From NCBI RefSeq assembly GCF_963678635.1, contig NC_087062.1, forward strand, positions 29,598,833 through 29,662,832: 64,000 bases of DNA, given 5' to 3'. This document shows positions 52,945 through 63,348 of the stretch, one piece after another (position 1 is the stretch's first letter; every line of letters begins with the position of its first letter). A program made the position numbers and the translations under genes. The notes under the pieces are model-generated. The model was given only the letters and a program-made list of their open reading frames with translations. It made no database searches and was not told where the DNA came from. The stretch comes from Symsagittifera roscoffensis. Taxonomy: Eukaryota; Xenacoelomorpha; Acoela; Convolutidae.

Positions 52945-53835
52945 AATGTATGTAAGTAAATATGTAAGTAAATATGTATGTAAGGATGTATGTAAGGATG
53001 TAAATTTGTATGTATGTAAATCTATAATTATGCATGTATGTGATTATCTATATATATAAAATATGAATATATGTAAAAATAGATCTGGTTATGTAAATAT
53101 GTGTATGTCTGTGTCTATGTATGTATTTATATATGTATGTATGTGCATATGTATGTAAGTGTATATGTATGTATGTGCATATGTATGTATTTTCCTCTGA
53201 GTGTGTAGGTAATCATGTTTATATCTTTGTATGTGTTGAGCGTTCGTATATATGTATGTATGTACACGTATGTATGTATATATCTATACGTATATTTATG
53301 GGTATGTGTATGAGTATGTGTGTAATGTATGCGTATATATGTATGTATGTATGTATGTATGTTTGTATGTATGTATGTATGTATGTATGTAGGTATTCAT
53401 GTATGTATGTATGTATGTATGTATGTAGATATGTATTCATGTATGAAAGTATTTGTATGAATAAGTGTGTTATATGTGTGTATAATAATATGAATGTGCA
53501 TGTGTGTATGCATCTAAGTATGTATGTACCTATGTATGGATGTATCTATGTCAATCTGTATCGGTATATATGTATGTATATTGATATGTCTCTATGTATG
53601 TATGTGTGTATGTATGTTTGTATCCATGTATGTATGTATCTATGTATGTATGTATGTATGTATGTATGTATCTATGTATGTATGTATCTATCTATGTAGG
53701 CCTTTAAGTGTGTATGTGTGTCTATATGTATGTATATATCTATGTATGTACGTATCTATTAATGTATGCATCTCTGTATGTATGTAATTTGTATGTGTGC
53801 AGGCATGTAGGTAATTATCTTATTATGTATCCATG

Positions 53836-53869
<34 letters not shown>

Positions 53870-54288
53870 TGTATGTATGTATGTATGTATGTATGTATGT
53901 ATGTATGTATATATGTATGTATGTATGTATATATGAATGTATGTAGATATGTATTCATGTATGAAAGTATTTGTATGAATAAGTGAGTAATATGTATATA
54001 TAATATTATGAATGTGCATGTGTGTATGCATCTAAGTATGTATGTACCTATGTATGGATGTATCTATGTCAATCTGTGTCTGTATATCTGATGGATATTG
54101 ATATGTCTCTATGTATGTATGTGTGTATGTATGTTTGTATCCATGTATGTATTAATCTATGTATGTATGTATGTATGTATGTGTTTATGTAGGCATTTAA
54201 ATATGTATGTGTGTATGTATGTATGTATATATCTATGTATGTACAAATCTATTAATGTATGCATCTATGTATGTATGTAATTATGTAT
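52945..54288 (+). repeat. (TATG)n compound microsatellite array 2
   Basis: Contains two higher-order blocks (about 53425 and 53940). It immediately precedes an LTR/leader copy starting at 54289. Confidence 0.95.
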
Positions 54289-55089
54289 TGTGACGTCCTT
54301 GAATAAGACGTCATTAATTTAGTTACTATAATCAGCCATTTTCAAATTCATAAAATTAGATGACATGCATTCTATAAATACGTTAAAACTAATCTTATCT
54401 ATTTTATAAACAAGAGCTAGCTCACTAGAAGAACCGAATTGTAAAGTTAAGTAGTCAGCTCAGAAATAGAAATCGACACTAACATTTTATTGAAGAGATC
54501 AGCTGTAGTCAACGGTATATTATATGGTGACAAACGTGGGAGATGTTACCAACCTGAATCGAAACAGCTGAAGCTTGAAGACAGCACAGTGAGTGTCGAC
54601 TGAACGAATACAAGACGACTCCAGGACGACAGGATCGCTGAAACAAAGATCAAGGCAGCATCGGGTTCTTACAGCGCCGCAGTCAGTAGGTGACTACAGC
54701 AAAAAAAGCAATTCACAACAAGTGTGAGAGGACAGTTCTAAAGGAATACTACACTGGTTTGTTGCTGATCAAACGTCAGTCTCAACTCAAACTTTCAGAA
54801 AGTGACTTTTCCACCACCCAAAACCGTTAGTTAAACTAAAACATTCGCGCAGTAAGTCAACCTAAACAGTATTTGATGAGTGCTCATTTTATCATAGTGC
54901 AACCAACTGCTTGAAATCATTCTAACAGACAAGAAAACCTTAATAAGTGCTTACAAAAAGAAAGTAGAAGTAGTGGAAACATAGTTAAGCCCTAGAAGAA
55001 AAAAAATATTACGGAAAAAAACTCATTACTATCAAAGTTTGAGTAAATCGACTCTCACTCGGAACTATTATTAGTACGAGGCTCATTTC
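54289..55089 (+). repeat. LTR plus leader, left tandem copy
   Basis: 801 bp nearly identical to 56048-56850. Contains TATAAATA (54373-54380) and TGGTGACAAACGTGGGAG (54525-54542), a primer-binding-site-like sequence. It ends abruptly into (TATG)n instead of continuing to gag. Because leader and flanking microsatellite are copied as well, it is a tandem duplicate and not a solo LTR. Confidence 0.75.
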
Positions 55090-55554
55090 TGTATGTATGT
55101 ATGTATGTATGTAGGTATTCATGTATGTATGTATGTATGTAGATATGTATTCATGTATGAAAGTATTTGTATGAATAAGTGTGTTATATGTGTGTATAAT
55201 AATATGAGTGTGCATGTGTGTATGCATCTAAGTATGTATGTACCTATGTATGGATGTATCTATGTCAATCTGTATCGGTATATATGTATGTATATTGATA
55301 TGTCTCTATGTATGTATGTGTGTATGTATGTTTGTATCCATGTATGTATGTATCTATGTATGTATGTATGTATGTATGTATGTATGTATCTATGTATGTA
55401 TGTATCTATCTATGTAGGCCTTTAAGTGTATATGTGTGTCTATAAGTATGTATATATCTATGTATGTACGTATCTATTAATGTATGCATCTCTGTATGTA
55501 TGTAATTATGTATGTGTGCAGGCATGTAGGTAATTATCTTATTATGTATCCATG

Positions 55555-55588
<34 letters not shown>

Positions 55589-56047
55589 TGTATGTATGTA
55601 TGTATGTATGTATGTATGTATGTATGTATGTATGTATGTATGTATGTATGTATGTATGTATGTATGTATGTATGTATGTATGTATGTATATATGAATGTA
55701 TGTAGATATGTATTCATGTATGAAAGTATTTGTATGAATAAGTGTGTAATATGTATGTATAATATTATGAATGTGCATGTGTGTATGCATCTAAGTATGT
55801 ATGTACCTATGTATGGTTGTATCTATGTCAATCTGTGTCTGTATATCTGATGGATATTGATATGTCTCTATGTATGTATGTGTGTATGTATGTTTGTATC
55901 CATGTATGTATGAATCTATGTATGTATGTATGTATGTATGTGTTTATGTAGGCATTTAAATATGTATGTGTGTATGTATGTATGTATATATCTATGTATG
56001 TACAAATCTATTAATGTATGCATCTATGTATGTATGTAATTATGTAT
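55090..56047 (+). repeat. (TATG)n compound microsatellite array 3
   Basis: Repeats the arrangement of 53367-54288 with a longer pure TATG run (about 55560-55690). Together with the LTR/leader it forms the second unit of a ~1.75-kb tandem duplication. Confidence 0.95.
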
Positions 56048-56283
56048 TGTGACGTCCTTGAATAAGACGTCATTAATTTAGTTACTATAATCAGCCATTT
56101 TCAAATTCATAAAATTAGATGACATGCATTCTATAAATACGTTAAAACTAATCTTATCTATTTTATAAACAAGAGCTAGCTCACTAGAAGAACCGAATTG
56201 TAAAGTTAAGTAGTCAGCTCAGAAATAGAAATCGACACTAACATTTTATTGAAGAGATCAGCTGTAGTCAACGGTATATTATA
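56048..56283 (+). promoter_or_regulatory. 5' LTR of copy 2 (boundaries approximate)
   Basis: Begins TGTGACGTCCTTG right after the microsatellite. TATAAATA lies at 56132-56139. The 3' edge is placed just before the primer-site-like TGGTGACAAACG; the expected terminal CA is not present, so the edge is uncertain. No second LTR is available to confirm it. Confidence 0.5.
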
Positions 56284-56301
56284 TGGTGACAAACGTGGGA
56301 G
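56284..56301 (+). promoter_or_regulatory. Candidate primer-binding site
   Basis: TGGTGACAAACGTGGGAG starts with TGG, as complements of tRNA 3' ends do, and follows the LTR. The tRNA species is not identified. Confidence 0.4.
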
Positions 56302-56993
56302 ATGTTACCAACCTGAATCGAAACAGCTGAAGCTTGAAGACAGCACAGTGAGTGTCGACTGAACAAATACAAGACGACTCCAGGACGACAGGATCGCTGA
56401 AACAAAGATCAAGGCAGCATCGGGTTCTTACAGCGCCGCAGTCAGTAGGTGACTACAGCAAAAAAAAACAATTCACAACAAGTGTGAGAGGACAGTTCTA
56501 CAGGAATACTACACTGGTTTGTTGCTGATCAAACGTCAGTCTCAACTCAAACTTTCAGAAAGTGACTTTTTCACCACCCAAAACCGTTAGTTAAACTAAA
56601 ACATTCGCGCAGTAAGTCAACCTAAACAGTATTTGATGAGTGCTCATTTTATCATAGTGCAACCAACTGCTTGAAATCATTCTAACAGACAAGAAAACCT
56701 TAATAAGTGCTTACAAAAAGAAAGTAGAAGTAGTGGAAACATAGTTAAGCCCTAGAAGAAAAAAAATATTACGGAAAAAAAACTCATTACTATCAAAGTT
56801 TGAGTAAATCGACTCTCACTCGGAACTATTATTAGTACGAGGCTCATTTCACTGTAAAAAAAGTATCAGAGAACAGAAAGCTCTCTATACAGATTTAACC
56901 TCACGGGCTTTCATTGTTTCTAGACTCAAATCAGTGTTATTTCTAAGTGAAATCATCAACTGAATTACACTGATAATCATATAACTGCGAGAG

Positions 56994-58288
56994 ATGGATC
57001 ATGCGCAGATCTCAGTCAAACCATTTGGCGGATCCGAAAAGGAAGACTTTGGGCAGTTCGAACAACTATTTCAAGGGTACATCGGAGTAGCGGCAATAGA
57101 TCCGCCACAACAAGCAAACTTCCTACAACTACATTTGCGATACGATGCACTACGTTTCTACCAGACGCTACCCGCAGCGATCAGAGCCAATGTCCCAAAC
57201 AGTCTCACCGCACTACACTACGCGACCTTTTCTGCGACCCGCTTTTACAGGAAGTGCATGTGCTAAAACTCGAGCAGCTGAAGCTTCGGCCCAAGGAAGG
57301 ATTCACAGGAAAAATATCTGGTCAATTTAACAAGAAAAGCTCAGAGAGCGTATCCAACGCCCGACATACCCGCGGTAGAACCGATTGATGCAGGAGCAGC
57401 GGACGGAGTAATAGAAGCAGCGCGATTCAATAGAGAGACCGGTCAAAGACAAGAAAGGCTGGACGCAGTTAATGATAACCGGAACGAACAAATCAAACGA
57501 TTATTCATAAAAGGAATGCCAGGCTGGCTTCGATCTAAATTAATGGAACAGCCACCAGCCGCTACGGTGCAAGAATTTTTTAGCCTCGCACGAAAACAGA
57601 TGACCATCCGCGAGATGTGTCGAAATGAAGACTACCCAGAAGATGGTTTTAATTAAATCAGCGAGACGGTCTCGCAAAATTTGATTAGCGCCCTTACTAA
57701 GCTGTCCACGACCCAGGAACAGATGGAAAAACAGCTAAATGAAGTAAAAACGCAGATGTCGGAACAAAAAAAGATCTCACATGAACCATCGCCAGCAACC
57801 CAAACTTATGGCAACATGAAGAATCAACAACACAATGCTACCCCAAACACCCCCTCAAAAAAGGACAATTTGGAGGAGGTTACCAACAAAACTTCCACTC
57901 AAACCAAAACACCTCGTTCCGACAAATAAGAGGAAACAGAGGTGGACAACGCCAGAATAATTGGCAGCCACGCTTCACGGGTGGATATAATTACCAACGA
58001 TTCCCACAAGGAACCCAAATTTCAACCAGAGATTTCCATCCAAATTTCAGAGCCAACAGTATCCCCAAATGTAACATTACCCCCAAATGCAACAATACCC
58101 TCAAATGCAGCGGTACCCCCAAATGCAACATAACCAGGCATATGAACCGGCATAGCCATACCACCAACAGCAGGCGATGCGTATGCAGACGGCTCAGTAC
58201 GCCCCATTCCAACAACAACCTGTACAATACCAGATGCAACTGGTAGACACCCAAAATCCAACTGGATCATATAACATGCGGAAAATTT
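56994..58288 (+). pseudogene. Gag of LTR copy 2
   Basis: The ATG at 56994 opens a 90-codon frame (KPFGGSEKEDFGQFEQLF, NFLQLHLRYDALRFYQ) typical of Ty3/gypsy capsid N-termini. It shifts near 57230. The rest parallels copy 1, including the shared TAA after DGFN (about 57656). Within the QN/RGG tail a one-base deletion near 58007 breaks the frame that is intact in copy 1. Confidence 0.7.
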
Positions 58289-58305
58289 AACCATACAGCA
58301 AGCCG

Positions 58306-58818
58306 GTGCTGGTGGAGACAGAAGCCACAGGGACAAAAACAAAATTTCCCTTTTCAAACAGGTTCATCAAAAAACTGTTAAGGCCACTATGTCAGCCAGC
58401 AAAATCAACTAAACTAAATAAACTGTCATCATCAATTATTCCAGAACTCAACCTATATGCAATTACTCCTTTAGAAGGAACAACATTGACTTATACAAAA
58501 ATACGTTTTGCTCCAAGCATCCAGCGAAGAGCTCTTGTGGATACCGATGCGTGTGCAAACGTCGTATCAAAACAAATCTTTGAAGAACTCAAGAATGAAA
58601 AATCGTTGTTTCTCCCTCTCGTAATAGCAAAATCAAACCTTAAACGAGAACTAATGGCAGGAGGACAGACGGTAGCGATTGAAACGGAAATAACAGTCGA
58701 ATTTCGATTGGCAAATTTGACGTTTACGGAACCGTTCCTAGTGCTCAACTCCGCAAACTCTATCATTCGTGGCAACCCATTTTTTAAAGCGCATAACATT
58801 TATATTTGCCGTATATAA
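58306..58818 (+). pseudogene. Retropepsin of LTR copy 2
   Basis: 170 codons open, longer than in copy 1. The active-site loop again reads ALVDTDACANVV, so Gly of the DTG triad is Asp in both copies. The flap-distal block SIIRGNPFFKAHNI is present. Confidence 0.7.
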
Positions 58819-58928
58819 TCTCTTTAAATTCCCAGATGTTACGCTTCAAATTAACAAAATCAAACCGCTAAACAAGCCAAGACGTATATACAGGGAAAAA
58901 ATTTCCACTCAAAATCACCAAAAAACAC

Positions 58929-59453
58929 GTGATACCTCCGCATAAAGCAGTAGTAATTGAGTGTCAAATTCAAGACACTCCAAAAAATATGGAAAAAACG
59001 ACGGGAATAGTGGTTCCATCTCAAGAATTAGAAGAAAAAAGCGAACTAGCGATAACATCATCAATTAGCGAATTTGATAAAAACCACACTGTATACATCA
59101 CAGCCTTTAACATGGTTGAACACTATCTTACGCTACCTTTTAAAACAGAAACAGGGAAATTTTCAATTCTAACCCTCTCTGAATTCAAAAAATTCATTCC
59201 AATCTTGCCAGAAACACTTGCACTGGCGGAAATGAAACAACCCGACGATGTTGAATTGGGAATTAACGAATTAATTGAGGAGAAGACGAGCATGCCGTCC
59301 GCTTCACAGCTGAAACCACCGCCCGAGTATGAAAAACTTTGGTTTCCAACGCTGAAACTTGCCCAAACCCTGGATCACTTCCCACCATTCACTGGGAAAT
59401 TTTTGACCAAATCCTGCATTTTCAAAGCCTTGATAAAATTGAACCGAAAATAA
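58929..59453 (+). pseudogene. Protease-RT linker of LTR copy 2
   Basis: 174 codons parallel to copy 1. The frame changes near 59350, before the FPTxETCxNPGS-like block. Confidence 0.55.
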
Positions 59454-59505
59454 CCTTCAAGATCGTTTGACCTTCTTAAAGTGTTTCGAGTAGGAAAAGT
59501 CAAAA

Positions 59506-60520
59506 TTGACGGAAGATCAAAGGTCAGAAGTGGAGCATTTACTTATCGAATTTTCTGACATACTTGCAAAACACAGATTTGACGTAGGCTATAACTCGAA
59601 TTTAAAGATAAAGCTGTCACCAGAACATCAACGACCCCTATATACACAAGGACCACCCACAACAAATCACTTACGAAAGGAATTAACAGTGGAGCTCGCC
59701 TTGATGCACTACTTCGGACTGATAACAACGCTATCGCATTCCAAATACAGCAGCCCACTATTTGCACATAGAAAACCATCAGGTAAATTAAGGATGTTGA
59801 TTGACCACAGGCGAATCAATCACTCAATCAAGACTGATTATAACAATAGTAACTTTCCAATTTCAAACATGACTGATGCATCCAATCACTTCGCCGGAAA
59901 GAGTTTGTTTACCAAATTGGATTGTTTTCAGGCTTATCACTGTGTGCAAATGGCAGATGACCTGTCAGTGCAACTTTTGGCATTTAATTTCGGGTCACGA
60001 ACCTACGCATATAAATGCTTAGCTCAAGTGCTCAGTAAATCGGTCACGGGATTTAGTTCATTTATACGCCACTTCCTTGATCCACGCCTAGCAGCTGACT
60101 TTTGTACCCAGTTCTTGGATGATATAGGCAGTGCTGTGAAAAAACGTTCAGGAACTAACCCCGACACTTCAAAAAATCTTTGAATGTATACGCAGATCAG
60201 GTCTAAAACTTTCACCGAAGAAATGTGAAATAGGAACCCAAAGATTGAAGTTCTTAGGGAACATAGTAACACCAAAGAGAGTTTCCCCCGAGAAAGTAAA
60301 AATCTCTGCATTCCTACCTAAAATCAAAATGCCTCAGACAATCAAACAAGTAAAAAAGACTTATCGGTTTCGTTCAGTTCTTTAGGAACTACATGCCCAG
60401 TCTAGGCGAGAAACTCATACCTTTCTATCGGCTGCTAGAGAAATCGATAGACTTTGAAATAACCGCGGAGCATTACAAAAGTCTCGAGGTACTCAAAAAA
60501 GACTTATTGCAACCTTACAG
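59506..60520 (+). pseudogene. Ty3/gypsy-type reverse transcriptase
   Basis: The open piece 59506-60183 has IEFSDILAKHRFDVG, YSSPLFAHRKPSGKLRMLIDHR, FTKLDCFQAYHCVQM (motif A), LLAFNFGSRTYAYKCL, SKSVTGFSSFIRHFLD (motif B region) and FLDDIG (motif C). After a shift, 60180-60520 gives IRRSGLKLSPKKCEIG, LKFLGNIVTP and PSLGEKLIPFYRLLEK, the thumb and connection in the order of Ty3/gypsy pol. The expected gypsy RNase H does not follow: at about 60520 the sequence becomes BEL/Pao pol. Confidence 0.8.
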
Positions 60521-60521
60521 G

Positions 60522-61260
60522 AATCAGCATGCGATTTCCCGAGGACCAAATTGCTATTTCAGCCAACATTGAAGCAATGTTCATGCAGGTATTCATGACA
60601 CCAGCAGAACAGCCATACCTACGTTTTCTGTGGAAGGACGACAACCAGAACATCATAATATACCAGTACACGCGGCACATCTTTGGATCAACCGACTCTC
60701 CTTGTGACGCTTGCTACGCAACCAGACGATTCGCAAAGGACAACGAAGACAAATACCCCGACTTAGTTCCAATAACCGAACGGAACCTCTAAGTGGACGA
60801 TCTCTACAAAGCAGTTTTTACGTCCAAAGAAGCCATCAGACTGAAATCCGATCTCCAGAACATGTTTAGTCTCGGTGGATTCAATTTGAGAAAATGGACC
60901 TCCAACTCTACACACTTCCTTCACAGCGTTGAAGAAGAACACCTTGGAGATAAGGACAGCCGCAACACTGACACCAGACCATTGGAAACAGTTCTTGGAG
61001 TCAAATGGAAGCCTGACTCAGATAAGTTTTTGGTGGGAGCGAAGAAATTTCAGACACTTAGGAAAGTGGACATTACGCAACGGAATCTCTTCAAGTTCGC
61101 CTCCTCACTATTTGACCCGCTTGAAATAACAATGCCCTTAACTATTCGGCTCCGACAGAGCCTACAACTTGCCTGGATCTCAGGACCTCAATGGGACAAA
61201 GGCCTTGACTTAACAATTTTGTCCGACCTCAACGACTGGATCGAAGAAATCGAATAGTTT
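60522..61260 (+). pseudogene. BEL/Pao-type reverse transcriptase (from motif A on)
   Basis: MRFPEDQIAISANIEAMFMQV is BEL/Pao motif A with Asn in place of the catalytic Asp. LRFLWKDD, YTRHIFGSTDSPCDACYA and VDDLYKAVFTSKEAI follow. The codon before VDD is TAA where Tyr is expected, so the FYVDD box has a stop. Then GGFNLRKWTSNS, GVKWKPDSDKF and NLFKFASSLFDPLEI, the start of the Pao peptidase-like/connection region. RT motifs upstream of A are absent. Confidence 0.8.
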
Positions 61261-61299
61261 AACAACGTGTAACTACCTCGGACAAACTTTAGACCACAA

Positions 61300-62021
61300 A
61301 TGAAAGCAACCGACATTCAACTGCACGTGTTCTGCGACACCTCGGAACTTGCCCTTGCATCCGTTGCATACCTAAGGAACGCTTACAACGACACAACAGT
61401 CGACCTAAAGTTTGTAATGGGAAAAGACCGAGTACCACCCATCAAAAAAAAACTATTCCGAAATTGGAACTTCAAGCTGCTAGCATTGGAGCCAAACTAG
61501 CCAAGTTTGTGAAAGAACAGCGCGACATCACAATCAACAGCTTGACACTTTGGACCGACAGCACAACAGTTCTTCACTGGATCAACACACCGAATCAACG
61601 CCACCGGATCTTCATTTGCAACCGCCTTAACCTCATACTGGACACCACTTCGCACTTGGCCTGGAGATACGTGCCCAGCAAAGACAACCCAGCCGACGAC
61701 GCCACCCCTGGATATAGAGCTTCAGATATGACTTCATCCTCCCGATGGATCACAGGACCAGCCTTCCTATTCTCACCTAGCACTGACTGGCCTACTCAAA
61801 CAATCTTGCAACAATCGACTGCTGTACTTACGACAGACGACACACCGATGCAGCCATCACCAATCATTGACTTCAGTTGCTACAGCAATTGGACGACAGC
61901 CCTCAAAGTGACAGCTTATGTTCTTCTCTTCGTGGAGAACCTCAAGAGAAAGACTTGTAGCTCACTCTCACTGCAGCACCTAGCAAATGGTTTCGCTTTC
62001 ATCATCAAGCAGACTCAATGA
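61300..62021 (+). pseudogene. BEL/Pao connection and RNase H
   Basis: Pieces 61300-61500 and 61464-62021 carry LHVFCDTSELALASVAYLR, MGKDRVPPIKKK, LELQAASIGAKLAKFV, LTLWTDSTTVLHWI and WRYVPSKDNPADDAT: the RNase H core and tail of BEL/Pao elements. A one-base shift near 61460 separates the pieces. An acidic residue in DTSE and the Asp in WTDS are kept. Confidence 0.8.
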
Positions 62022-62289
62022 CAGGATTTCTCCAAGGAAATTCAGTGCCTGACAAATAGGACACCAATTCCTGCCCGCAGCCGACTCCAGTCCCTTTGCC
62101 CCTTCATCGTTGACTTTTGATTTGTTCGCGCCAAAGGACGCCTTAACAACAAAGCCCCGCAACTTTTATCAAGCCGACATCTCGTAATTCTCAATGGAGA
62201 TAAACACCCAATACAGCTCTTTATCAACAGATACACGACAGCAACGCCCATTGTGGAATCAAACACAGCCACAGCATTCTACAACAGGA

Positions 62290-63348
62290 CTTTAGGATCC
62301 TTCGATCACCCAAGGACCTGAAAAGGATCATCCGACAATGCATACCCTGCCACCGCATACGACAAGAACCCTTCAACCCTCAGATGACCGACCTACCATT
62401 AGCACGACTGCCTTCGCTTGACAACGCCATCCCTTTCACTCGACTGGAATTGAATTTTTTGGACCCTTTAGCACATGCAACGATGAAAAGTTTAGCAAGT
62501 GATTTGTTCTCTTCTTCACCTGCCTAGTGACACGCGCCGTTCACTCAGAAGTTTAGGCCAAAAAAATTGATGCAGACTCAACTCTTCAAGTCCTACGCCG
62601 ATTCATAGCCCGACGCGGAAAACCTAACCTGATCTTTTTGGACAACGGAAAATGTTTCGTTGGAGCTAACAACGAAATGCAACAGAGCCTCACTGACTTA
62701 CAACAAAATGTCCACTTCAAAGATGAATGCCAACTGACTGGAATCACGTGGAAATTCAACCCTCCTGCCGCCCCTCATTTTGGTGGTTCTTGCGAAAGAC
62801 TAATCAAGCCTTTCAAAGACGCGTTTTACAAAGTTATTGGAACTACGATACTAAGCGAGGAAACTTTGTCTACCTTCACTTGCGAAGTGGAAGCCGTAAT
62901 GAACTCGAGACCACTGACAACCGTCTCCTCGGACCCTACCGACACTGAAGTATTGACTCCGAACCACATTCTACGAGGACGAACTTCAGCAATTTTGACC
63001 CCTGGTTTGTTTTTAACTCGCATCCTCACTCAAAGGAAAACTTGGAAACAAGCTCAAGTTCTAACCCAGCAATTCTGGAACCGCTACCTCAAAGACTACC
63101 TGCCAACACTGACTACACGAACTAAGTGGACAAAGCCAACTCAGAACATCCAAATTGGATATCTAGTTTGGCTACTAGAAGATCTGACACCTCGCAGTCT
63201 TTGGCCCCTGGGACGGGTACTACGTACTTTTCCCGGATTGGACGGAATTGTTCGCTCATGCGAAATTCAGACAAACCGTGGACTCCTGACTCGACCAGCC
63301 GTTAAACTTTCTAAAGTTTTGGAAGAAGATACAACACGAACTGTCTGA
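62290..63348 (+). pseudogene. BEL/Pao integrase and C-terminal domain
   Basis: IIRQCIPCHRIRQ (about 62320-62358) is the zinc-binding end. GIEFFGPF (about 62445) is the first catalytic block, with Glu where Asp is usual. LFFTCLVTRAVHSEV and RRFIARRGKPN follow, with two in-frame stops. LDNGKCFVGANNEM (second catalytic Asp) and PAAPHFGGSCERL (catalytic Glu) lie in the 236-codon open piece 62638-63348. That piece ends in the BEL/Pao C-terminal domain (QQFWNRYLKDYLPTL, RTKW). Confidence 0.8.

Larger units (their letters stand above)
56048..63348 (+). mobile_element. LTR retrotransposon copy 2: Ty3/gypsy-type front joined to BEL/Pao-type back
   Basis: Order: LTR (from 56048), primer-site-like sequence (56284), leader, gag (56994), protease (58540), gypsy-type RT (59506 to about 60520), then BEL/Pao-type RT, RNase H and integrase (60529-63348). 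No 3' LTR is found before the window end. All frames carry breaks. Confidence 0.75.

Noticed and set aside
54289-55089. Solo LTR with a TGTAT target-site duplication
   Set aside because: TGTAT flanks it, but so does any site in (TATG)n. The copy includes leader sequence beyond the primer-site region, and its microsatellite flank is duplicated too, so tandem duplication explains it better.
51115-55850. Long Met-Tyr-Val-Cys and His-Thr-Tyr-Ile open frames on both strands
   Set aside because: They are the stop-free reading of a 4-bp repeat in triplets, not genes.
56994-63348. Endogenous retrovirus with an envelope gene
   Set aside because: After the integrase and its C-terminal domain there is a stop and no membrane-protein-like frame in the remaining 650 bp.
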